DNA of 64,000 nt from Ectocarpus siliculosus (Eukaryota; Sar; Phaeophyceae; Ectocarpales; Ectocarpaceae): NCBI GenBank assembly GCA_000310025.1, contig FN649728.1:7060492-7124491 (forward strand), written 5' to 3'. This document shows positions 1 to 10,700 of the stretch, piece after piece (position 1 is the first letter of the stretch; each line of letters begins with the position of its first letter). A model generated the notes under the pieces. That model searched no databases. It saw nothing but the letters and a program-made list of their open reading frames with translations, and was not told where the DNA came from. The position numbers were made by a program, and so were the translations under genes.

Positions 1-42
1 GGGGGGGGGGGCGGGGGGGGTAGTTTCATTTTTTATCGTTGG

Positions 43-490
43 GCATGATTGAGTCAACGTCTTCGTTTCGTCGCAGCATTGAGGATACGTGCGCCTCCGC
101 ATAGACGTGTGGATTGGTAGGCAACAACCCTTTGAGAGGATGCTTTACGGAACAAAGGAGTATCAACGAAAATAAATATAGTGGAAGAAAGCCGAGACCG
201 TTGTGGTTCACGGGCAAGTTGCTGTGACTGTATTCAACGAACACGAGGATGCGTTTTTTTATTTCTCTCCCTGCTGCAGGGCTTCCTTGCTGCGAGGGTC
301 GTAGCCTTCTTTTTTTTGGGGGGCATGGTTGAGTCAACGACTTCGTCTTTTCGTAGCATCATTTTTTTTTGGATACGTGCGCCTCCGCAGAGACGTGTGG
401 GTTGTTTGGTTGGCAACAACACTTTGAGAGGATGCCTTGAGGCAACAAAGGAGTATCAAGGATAATATGGTTGAAGAACGCCGAAGACAT
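43..490. repeat. Direct repeat, two copies about 280 bp apart
   Basis: A block beginning GCATGATTGAGTCAACG at 43 recurs as GCATGGTTGAGTCAACG at 323. The copies stay alignable for about 160 bases, sharing the segments GGATACGTGCGCCTCCGCA, TTTGAGAGGATGC and ACAAAGGAGTATCAA. The spacing suggests a tandem array of a roughly 280-bp unit cut by the window edge. A G-rich run (1-20) precedes it, so this may lie near a sequence gap or contig end. No coding frame in it resembles a known protein. Confidence 0.75.
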
Positions 491-1509
491 CGCTGTCTTG
501 CGGGTAACCTGCCGTGCCGCCACTCTGCGGACATGCATATCGTTTGGTGTTTTCCTATTTGCAAGACTTGTTCTTGCAACCCAATACTACGTTGGGTGTT
601 GGCGGGGACTCTGAGGCACGCTTTGGTTCCGCAATTTTGGAGCCTTGCAATTTTTCCCGTCTCCGCGCATGCTCACTTGAAGCGCAGGAATGTGTTCGCG
701 ATGGGATTCGACAAGACCCCAATTTTTAGCGTGTGTGTGGGTCTCCTTCAGGTCTGCAACCTGGAGCAATGTTTTCACCCACGCGACGAATATGTAATAC
801 AGGGATGCAGAGACATCATTAAAAGTTGTATCAACGACAACAACGTTTTCGATTCACACCCTCCTATCAATTAGGAAAAAAAGTCGAACATGCCCACACT
901 TTTAATGCCCTAGGCAAAACAAGCACCCTCCAAGACCCACAGGACCCCGCTTTCATCCGCACACGATGCATGTTAACCATAAAGTGTTGCCGGCACGAAC
1001 ACACACATTACGAACCAAGTGTACCCGGACACATCTGGTCAGAACGCTCCACACCGACACCCACAAAACATGTCAGCGAGAATCAACATGTCACACATCA
1101 CACCCCCCACCTCTCCCCGGGATGCGCCGACACCCTACCACCAACACCCAAAACACGTTCTTCCAGCGCCCTCCGCCCTCTACACTGAGGTACCTCCCTC
1201 CCGCGCCTCTCCCTCCCGCGCCGCTATCCTCCCTTTCACGCGTCTCGTCATACCGTGGAAGCTAGCGTACTTCTGCCGCCATCCGCTCATGTGGCCCCTA
1301 ACCGCAACCCGCCCATTTAGTGTACCCGCCACGGGGAAGAATCGCATCCCCGCGCGCCCCACCCCCACCCCCCTTGCCCCCCGCCGCGCCTCTCGCCCGC
1401 TTGTAGTAGCGACCTTCCCCCCCATCCGCCCCCATCCGCCCCTATGTAGACCCGTCCCCACTTCCCGCTTCTGCGCGCGCGACGCGATGCCGCCGGGCTG
1501 GATACGTGC
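491..1509. other. Intergenic stretch without a recognisable gene
   Basis: I see no coding region, RNA gene or mobile-element end here. From about 880 onward the plus strand is strongly C-rich (many CCC/CACAC runs), so several short frames stay open by composition alone; none shows a known motif. The left end of the neighbouring transposon should lie in this stretch, but I could not find a terminal inverted repeat matching sequence beyond 4174. Confidence 0.5.
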
Positions 1510-4174
1510 TCACGAATTCCTCTGGCGGTTGTAGTCCGGCCTCCACTGCTTCTTCAACTCCAGGGCCGTGCGGATAGCCGCTCGGGCCGGGGTCTCACCG
1601 CTCCTCGAAGGAGCCGGCTGCTCCGTTTGCCAGCCATCCGGCAAGGTGCGCTGCGTAGCACAGAGGGCCGGCCGGTTGCGTCCGCTGCGCGAGTCCTCCT
1701 CTGCAAGCTGGATCGGCGATACCTTCTCGTCTTGCAGGAAGTTGTGCAGATGGAAAAGAGCCGTGATGAGATCCGCGCGTCCTGCGAACTGCACGCGGAG
1801 AGGTCTCCACAGAATGCCCCAAGTCGAAACCAGGATGCCGAAGCTCTGCTCGATCTTGACACGAAGCTGGCTCAGGTGGAAGTTGAACGAGTCCTCCCCC
1901 GCCGGCAGCAGCCTCCCAGGGTACGGAGTCAGAAGCTTTTCTCCAATGGGGTAGGCGGCGTCACCAATGATGTGAAATCCGGTGGGCAAGCGGGCGACGG
2001 CCTTGGCGAGGGAAGATCGATTCCATGCTACCCAGTCGTTCGTAGAGCCTGGTGAGATCGCCGACATCGCGCAAAACCGGTAGTCGGCGGTGCACATCGC
2101 TTGTACGTTGATGCCGTACGCGGACTTGCTGCCAGAGTAGTACGCGAGGACGTTGGCGGTGTCTTTCGCATACGGAGCCCTGCCCTTGATGAACAGACCA
2201 TCCACGGCGGCGACGACCCAGGAGAAAATGCCATCGGTGCTCTTCTCCTGCATTTGTAGACGGCAGACACGAGGGCGGGAAAGTAGCAGTGTCGGGAAGG
2301 GATATAAAATAAGTCGAGAGATACGTTGACAAAAATTGGTAACAGTGTTCAGCTGTACGTTGTGTGGGTTGATGTCATCGGCGACGGCGCCATCGCCAGC
2401 AACGGCGGGCATACCATGTAAACTGAGAGTTGGGCCGTTTGATTATCCTAATCATAATCATGCGTCACGTACAGCGGTACGAAGGTATCAGGGCATTTTA
2501 GAGCCACGGAGGTGACTGCATTGATTCCACACTCTTGTATCGCTAAAATCTGTTGCCGGGCCACTGCTGTTGCGGGGCCGAACCAACGTGGCCAGCATAC
2601 ACAAAGGATGACAACAACATTTATTTGTAAAGGACACCGAAAGCTGGCGAACCACCCGGGACCCGGGGGATATTTTTCGGTTCGAACCATGCTGACCACG
2701 ATGACAACCCGAACTCGTACCCGCCGGCGACAACACTTTTGTTTCTCTCTTATCAACGAGGGCTGCGTATAGATAGTCCTCCCTACGCTAAAACGGCTGG
2801 AAACAGCAGACGTGAAAAAATACACGATATCCCGCGGTTGGTCGAAAGAATGCCGCCAAGAATAACCGTAGTTGCAGTACTGACCACCGTTAGGTCTCAC
2901 CTTGAATCTATTGGCGTTTCGCATGCAGCCTTCCTCGGTCAGGGGGAAGTCAAATGCCCCAATCGCAGGCGTCTCGTTGATGGCATCGATCACTTGCCAC
3001 AAGATGTCGAACGTGACCCGCCCTCGACAAGCCAAACATGAGGGCAACATCCCAGTAACTGCCGCCAGCCAGGATCCTCAACGCCGCGGCAACGCGGACT
3101 TCCACAGCTATGGCGCCGTTGGTTGGCGATCGCAGTGCTGTGGGGTTTCCGAGCGACGCGCAGATAACGTTTGCAGGATGAGCGCGAGTCGTTCAGGACA
3201 GAAGTACGAGTGTCAAAGGGGGCATGTTTGCAATCGCCAGCACTTAGTTTAGCAACCTACGACGGGGGGCGCATGTTCTCCGCAAACTCGTCAGATTGCC
3301 GGCCCAATACACCTACCTATGTACTACGGTACGGAGACGGCTCTGTGTTCATCACCTACATACGCATTTTTTGCACATGATGAGCACGTGTCGACAGCTG
3401 TTGTGTCATTGCGGGATACGACAATTGGTATCGGCTCCCGACGAGGCTGTATTTGTTTAGTGGGGCCGGCGTGTACTGTACGCCCTGTGAATACTGCTGC
3501 ACAGTAGTGAGCGTCACGAATAGTACCTCCGCCTTTAACCCATACAATGACCGCTGCTGTACAAGTATGTGTCTTGTAACAGCAGTATATCGTACAATAC
3601 TGCTGCTGCGCTGTACGTACCCTGCTGCCGCATGTTCGACGAGCGAGTTGCTTTTTTAAAAAAGGCAGCAGGAACATAGACTACAGCAGTAGTCTATGTA
3701 CAGCACATGTTTTAGACTTGTGCTCTTCCCCGTTGCTTTCTACATATACACCCAGAAGAACCCTCATCACGCATACCTGCCGTGGGCGGCTGCATCTACA
3801 CATCAACACTCACCGCCGAAGAAAGCGTTGACTTCCAGCGAAGGGCGGAGTAGCTCGACAAGCTTGTGGAAACTGCCTTTCTCCATGCGGTACGACCGCC
3901 GCCACCCGTGCCGTTTATCGAGGTCCGCCTCGTGTTGAGCCCACGGAAGACGCTTGGGCTCGTAGATGGGCTCCCGTTCCTGAGGGCAGTGGGCACGATG
4001 AGCCTCTCCTGCTGCCACGACGCCCGCCGCCACTACTACGGCCCTCACAAGACCCAAGACTGTGAATCTCTTGTCATGGGCTACATCCTCCTCGTCGATA
4101 GCTCGCCGACGGCGCTTCTCCCGGCGTTGCGCTGCGATCCCCCTGGGATCTTGACGCTTCCCACGCTCAGCCAT
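1510..4174 (-). CDS. PIF/Harbinger-type transposase (DDE_Tnp_4), frameshifted
   Basis: DDE-type transposase that would cut and paste a PIF/Harbinger element. Exon 1 is 3814-4174 (start ATG 4172-4174; basic N-terminus, then MEKGSFHKLVELLRP). Exon 2 is 2901-3137 (LRILAGGSYWDVALMFGLS, then ILWQVIDAIN). Exon 3 is 1510-2247 (VDGLFIKG with the first Asp, IGDAAYP with the second Asp, KIEQSFGI with the Glu, LFHLHNFL near the end). The donors read GTGAGT and GTGAGA, and exon 3 follows ATGCAG. Exon 2 contains one base too many: the frame before about 3024 and the frame after about 3016 differ, and the splice phases on both sides require the shift to lie between them. It falls in the C runs 3017-3019 or 3021-3023. 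The copy is therefore inactive unless that is a sequencing error. The catalytic triad is otherwise present. Element ends were not found. Confidence 0.85.
3677..3697. repeat. Short perfect hairpin in a transposase intron
   Basis: AGACTAC, a four-base loop AGCA, then GTAGTCT. It lies in the intron between transposase exons 1 and 2, where related TACTGCTG/CAGCAGTA palindromic fragments recur (3480-3640). It may be remnant repeat sequence; no function is assigned. Confidence 0.5.
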
Positions 4175-4639
4175 GGTAGTGGAGTTGCCTTGGGAAGCAC
4201 TTTGGGGTGCTGTTGGTGCTGTCTAGGTGTGGTGTGATGAAGACAGCACGCGTGACCGGTGTCTGCTCCGGTAGCCGAAAAAAAGCGGGAAATTTTTTAC
4301 CGATCCGTAATAAAAGGAGCAAGCCCCCAAAAAATACGCCTTGCTCTTTTTACGGAAACGTAGAGGAACGCCTCCATATATTTCAAGAAAATACGGTTTC
4401 GTAACCAAATACGTATTTTTTCGGCCTGATAAGACACCCCCTAAATAAAGCGTGATGTAAGAAGATTCCAGAAACGTTCCGTTTGGGCCTCCAGTCCGGG
4501 CGAATGACCAGGCCAGGACCCCCACACCCCGAACAATCTTAGGCACGCCAAGGCACGCTGCTTGTTCCAGCCGTCCAAAATCTGTCACCAACACAACCAC
4601 AACGAACCTGTACCTTTTCTTCAGCCGCAATCAATCATC
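4175..4639. promoter_or_regulatory. Divergent intergenic region between transposase and SOD
   Basis: These 465 bases separate two divergent start codons (transposase at 4174 minus, SOD at 4640 plus), so any core promoter of the SOD gene should lie here. I see no convincing TATA box or initiator. An imperfect hairpin is visible at about 4307-4362, where ATAAAAGGAGCAAG faces CTTGCTCTTTTTACG. The promoter role is inferred from position only. Confidence 0.3.
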
Positions 4640-4717
4640 ATGCCCTGCATCACGAGCTCGCGATTCTGCCTCTGGGGAGCACTGATATTCTCCTTCTGCT
4701 GTTCGCAGGGCTATGGC
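4640..4717 (+). other. Predicted signal peptide of the SOD
   Basis: The first 26 codons encode MPCITSSRF, then a hydrophobic stretch with tryptophan, leucine, isoleucine and phenylalanine, then CCSQGYGQ. This is the layout of an ER signal peptide. Cleavage is likely near CSQG or GYG, directly before the mature SOD sequence VELPALPY. Prediction by eye; a signal-peptide predictor would be needed to place the cut. Confidence 0.55.
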
Positions 4718-7700
4718 CAAGTTGAACTCCCCGCCTTGCCGTACGGAGAGTCTGACCTTGAGCCATATATCACCGCCGAGGTGAGAGGGAACGCCTGTAG
4801 CATGTGTGTATGTATGCAGCATTGACTTGTGACACCATCATCAAGTAGATGCACGGAGGAGCCTGTAGTATCGAGTCTCTATCTACTCCTGGGCAGAGGC
4901 TCTGCTGGGTCTTGGGTCTGTGGCTGTTGCCGCTGCTGCTGCTGCTGCTGCTACGGCGAAACCCGCAGCATCGATCGGCAGCCCCGCGTCCCGTTCGCTG
5001 CAGGCAGTCAAACGGTTTCTTGCTCGCGGACCAACGAAGACACGCTGCTACTTGGTCGAGAATCACGTACAGTAACGTGACAGGTTGGTGTGAAAACCAT
5101 GACAAACTGCTTCAGCAGCAATCCAATGCTGAAAACTACAGTATGCATACCTTCACTAAAATTTCGTACATCCAGCAGTGCAGCCCCCGGCATGAACAGA
5201 AAATGGGATCGTTCCGATCTGGGCACCAGCAACCATGGTCTGGGTTGACGGCGGACGCACAGCAGTGTTTGTAGCAGCGACACCAGTCCTATGGTGGTGT
5301 GGTGTGACGTGCGCAGTGTGATGTGTACTGCTGTAAACTATGCATACACACACGTGTACAGCGAAAGAACCTCGTCGACAAGAAAAGTCTACAGCTCTCT
5401 CCTTGTTCACAGGAAAGAAGAGTGGATTCATGCGGTTAAGGGCGCGGGGGGGATCGCGGTACTTCCTCTTCAAAAAAACAGGAAACGCCTGGAAACGCCT
5501 GCATATCTCGGTTTTCCAAAGTCTAACTCCAGTACGAAACTACCATCGTAAATTAACCGCCCGCAGCGGTCGCTTGTGTGCAATGTTAGTAGCTGAGGTT
5601 GTACCCCTTGCGATACACTACAGGCTAGCGGTCCGCGATTTTCCAAACGATCCTTCTATCATCGAGTTCGGTGAGCTACAAGCTAGATTTTTGAAGCTGC
5701 TGTGCGGTCCAATTTTGAAACGCTTCAAGCACACGGTGAACACGAATCACCGCCTATGTGAGTGTATGGGACCGCGAACTTCAGCGCAGCTCTTCCCTCA
5801 CATATCCAGCTGGTCGCCATTGTCGATTTGAATGCCTAGGGTCATGTATATGCATGTCCAGCCTTTAGGCAAAGGTGCTTGAAGCGTTTCAAAATTGGAC
5901 CCCACAGCAGCTTCAAAAATCTAGCTTGTAGCTCACCGAACTCGATGATAGAAGGATCGTTTGGAAAATCGCGGACCGCTAGCCTGTAGTGTATCGCAAG
6001 GGGTACAACCTCAGCTACTAACATTGTACACAAGCGACCGCTGCGGGCGGTTAATTTACGAAGGTAGTTTCGTGCTGGAGTTAGACTTTGGAAAACCGAG
6101 ATATGCAGGCGTTTCCTGGATTTTTCAGAGAGGTACTGCGATCCCCCCCGCGCCCTTAAATAGTGTGCGACGTGGCGACCTTCGGCACGTACGTCCGCGG
6201 GGTTGCGGTGGGGACCACACCGCGGGCAAGAATACACTGCTGTGCTGCTGTCCCGGCACACTCACTGCAGCATTGACCTCGTCCATCCTCCGTCTCAAGG
6301 GGGACAGGACCGACCAGGGGGGTGCATACAGACATACAGAAAGATCTCGAAGAACCTACCCTTGTCTTGAGCGAGGACGAAACTAAGAATCGGGGGCGGG
6401 CGCAAGAGACTACATGTATCTGTTTGGGTGCGGTAGCCCGTCAGAGGCCGAAAGAGAAAGAAGGTTGACTCAAGACCTTTGTTGATTAGAGAGTGAGAGA
6501 CATGCGGTAGGCAACACCATCGCCATGCAGCATGCCCATCAACACATTTCATCCGCGTATCCCCCGGAGGTCCCGTAGACAGTATACTGTGCCGAGCACC
6601 CCAAACAGCTCCCCTGCTCGGTACGAGATACGATCTACGAAATCCTCGTCACGACTATCGTTGCCAGTTAAAACGGCGATAAATCAAACTACGCATCCAC
6701 ACGGAAATCGTCCACCATTCATTCCAATTCAAACAATTTCCCAATAAAACAATGTTCTACGAAATCTGTCGATCTCCCAATAAAACATGCTCTACGAAAT
6801 CTTTCAAATCTTCTGATGATATCAAATTACTATCTCCTAAAAGGTCTGTCAATAAACAATTCACCCTCTTGAGAAAAATGCTTTACCAAATTCTCAAGAA
6901 GTCGAAACACAAACAAATACCCTTGGAAAAATACCCAGCAAAGACACACATTACATCAGAATCACGTCAGAACGGGGACGGGTAACTCCGGAAAAATGTG
7001 TCCAACGTTCTGACTTACTCAGAACAAATTCCTCAGATAAACATTCATGTTTCAACTCATTGACCAGCTCAAATAACCTTCGGAAGCACAAAGGCTTCAA
7101 CCATGACTTACGAGAACATGCCAAATCCTTCCTCCAATACCCAATACCTTGACAAACATACCAGTCCAACAGCCTCCCTGCTGTAACACCCATCCCAAAC
7201 ACGAAGAAACCAAACAAACAAGTCCGAAACAAACATGAAGAAACCAACAAATCCAAAACAGACAATCAACAATCCCGCATCCCCCCTGCTGGGACATCTC
7301 ATATAAACGCAACGAAAATCCCATTCAATATTCAATTCCATGTCACCTCCGCAGGTAAAACGCGGAAAACGATCCAGACATAAGTACCCAAATCCCATCA
7401 GCCAACATCAATTCCATATAAAATCCCCAGGGAAAACACGGAAAATCCCAACATGAACTACCAAACCCGATGTCAGAAACACTGCTTGTTGTGCTGCGGC
7501 GGACAGCATGGTATCACATTCCCCCCCCCATGATTTCCGACAGCAGTGCAACAATCAGGCGTGATTCCGCAAAATCCAGCATGCCAATTCTGCATCGAAC
7601 TTCATCAACTCCAAACCGAAACAAGAAAAGAAAATATATCAAAGAAAAGGCGTCACACGTCCAGCGCATACCAGCCTGCCGTACAGGCCTACTTGGAAAG

Positions 7701-10700
7701 GAAAATTGGTACTCCGCAAGGATTGACTCGTCGGGTACGGTACATCGGAGGGACAGAGAAACGGTGCGTGCCCCCCAACGTCTTTACCCAGCACGTCGAA
7801 CGCCAAGCCAATGCCTACTACATATATCCAGTACCATCAGAAAAACATAGAGAGAATGTGATCCCAACAAAGAAGGAAAACCAAAGTGGAACAAACCGTA
7901 CGCAGAAATAATACTACCACCGCCATTTGAGATATTGTCTTGACAAACAACAGCCCCCCGGCCGCAACATTCCATTTGTCTCCCAGAAAAACAACAATAA
8001 TCAGCCATGGAAATTCCCTGCCATTTGGCCGTGGAAATTTGTGTCCCTGCAAGGTAAAACGCGGGTGGGCATCTCTACAGAACAAAACAAAAACAAATCC
8101 AAACCTGCAAATGTGCCAACGATAGGAAAAATGATTTGCAGACGGTGAAAAATGCAGCATTGTATCTGAAGATCAAAAAACAAGAACAACATCGTGCACA
8201 AAACAAATTTCAGAAAAATGACAAGAATACGCAAACAAACGTCACGTGCCTTGGCGAGTTTAAGACCCCAGCAGAAGTCGCGCTGCTTGCCGTCATTGTT
8301 GGACTCGCCCGATCCTCCGAACTCCTTTCCCCGCTTCATGATCCTCCTGTCGCTGCTCCGGTCGCGAACACGGGCTCCCCGGCCGTTGCCCACGCGACAT
8401 CTTTCCACGGTCGAACGGGGTGTCCATCCCCATCACCAGCCCCACTCTCCCAGCCTTCAGCCGGCACAGCTTCCCCGGGTCGAAGGGGCGCAGCAGTGCC
8501 CCAAACCAGGCCACATCCATCCCCTCCGCCTCGTCGTTGCTACTGCTGCCGCTGCCGCTGCAGCTGCTGCTGCTGCTGCTGCTGCTGGAACCATCGACCA
8601 GGTCGTCCACCCCGGGATAGTTGGCGCCGCGCACCTCCGAACACACGGTGCCGGGATCGAAAGGGTGCGTGGACGCCCCCCTCTCGCCACAGACGCTGTC
8701 ATCCCAGCAGCCATCAACCTCACCTGCGCACCAACCGCCATCATCGCTGTCGTCGTCAATGCCGTTGACCACCGCTTCCCCGTTGCTGGCCGTCCCCCCA
8801 ACCGATACGGTGGGGGGAACGTCACCGACGGTCGCCATCGTAGCGGCCGGTGCCATCGCCGCGGTCGCGGGTGGTGCCGTCACCGATGTCGCCACTCCAG
8901 CCGCCGATGCCGTCATTGTAGCCACCTGCGCGGGTTCTCGAGCCATTCTCCCCGCCGCCGCAGCGGGAGAAACAACACCGTCGGGTGCCGCCGCCGTCAC
9001 CGCTGGAACCGCCGTCGATACCGACGCTCCAAGCACCAACGCGGGCGCTCCGGTCGTTCTCCCCGCCACCGTCGCGGAGATAACAGTGTCGCCGGGCACC
9101 GCAACCGTCGCCGCTGGAACCGCCGCCGATGCCGTTACTCCAGCCGTCGCCGCGAGCCCTCCGGGCGCTTCCTCCGCCGTCGCTGCGAGGGAAACACTAC
9201 CGCCGCCGTAGGTCGCCGCCGTCGCCTCCGGAGCTGCCGCCGATGCCGCCTCTCGTGCCGCCACCGCGGGGACTCGGGTAATCCCCCCTGCCGCCGTCGC
9301 GGGGGGAACACTGCCGCCAGAGGTCGCCGCCATCGCCGCCGGAGCTGCTGCCGATGCCGCCGCTCGTGCTGCCACCGCGGGGACCCCGGCCGTTCCCCCC
9401 GCCGCCGCCGCGGGGAAAAACACTGCCGCCGGAGATCGCCGCCGTCGCCGCTGGAGCTGCTGCCGATGCCGCCACTCCAGTCGCCAACGCAGGCGCTCCG
9501 GCCTTTTCTCCCGCCCCAGCGGCGGGGAAAACATCATCGCAGACACTGCCACCAGCGTGAACCATGTCCACAGAATCATTCCATCCAAACCATCCGTCAT
9601 CATCACCGTCCACAGCGCCGCCAGCGTGAACCACGTCGACGAAATCAGAGCGGTACTCGCTCTCTGCCATCACCTCGCCGCCAACGTGAACCAGGTCGAC
9701 AAAATCAGAGCGGTACTCGCTCTCTACCACCACCTGCTGCTGTACGACCGAGCTTCCACCGATGTCCATGCAGCTGCCGCCGCCATTGACGCCCATCCAG
9801 CAGCCACCGCGGACGATACGGCCGTCATCCTCGCCGCTGCTGCCATGAAGATGCACGGCGCAGTTCCGCCACATATGGCCGTACTGACCACAGGCGCCGC
9901 ACGTACCCTCGAACCTGCGGGGTGCGGCGCATTCTACGCCGTGGTGGCCGTTCCTGCCGCACCGAGTGCAATGGTATACCGTACCAGGCGGAGAGGGTGA
10001 TTCCTGCTGGAAATACACGGCGTTGCTCCCGCAGTCATATATCCCACCAACTCCGGTTGGCGGCAGCTGCTGTTGCTGCCGCGCCAACTGCTGGTGCTGC
10101 CGCGCCTGGTGGCTCTGAGTGAAAACGCAATGTTGGTTCTGCTGACTGACAAAACCACCACGAGAACACTGCTGTACCTGCGATGGCTGCTGCTGCCATT
10201 GAGCACTCCATCGCTGCTGCTGTTGTTGTTGTTGTTGCTGCCGCCTAAGTCTCTCCTTCTCATACTCGGCAGCCTCCGCAGCTCTGAGCACCTTCACCAG
10301 CCTCTCCACCTCCGACTCGGCAGCTCGTAGCTTCTCTGCTGCGTTGCGCGACATCTCCTCCATCTTGATGCGCACAACTGTACCCTCCTCCCTTTGCGAA
10401 TCTCTTCCTATTCCGCCGCTTCTCTCCGCCATAGTCTACGCTTGAAAAATATCCCGTACCCTGCTGTCCCAGCCCTGAAGCGCTGTCCCAGCAATACACC
10501 CCCTGCTGTCCCGGTCCCCGATGGCCACCGTCCCAGCTATACACTACCCGCTGCCGTGCTGTCCCGTCCCCGTTGGCCACGTCCCAGCTTAGCTATATAT
10601 ATCGTATTCGCCGCCCCATTGGCCCGGCACATACAGCTCAGACGCCAATACCCACTACCAACACCAGGCCGTACAATATATTGTGTTTGGGTGCGGTAGC

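Noticed and set aside
8621-9211. Plus-strand alanine/valine-rich frame of 196 codons
   Set aside because: Another shadow of the same repeat; no independent evidence.
8194-9789. Plus-strand open frame of 531 codons, rich in Arg, His and Ser
   Set aside because: It runs antisense to the gag minisatellite. The lack of stops follows from the GC-rich repeat, and it has no motif. The minus strand has the zinc knuckles and the start codon in the right place.
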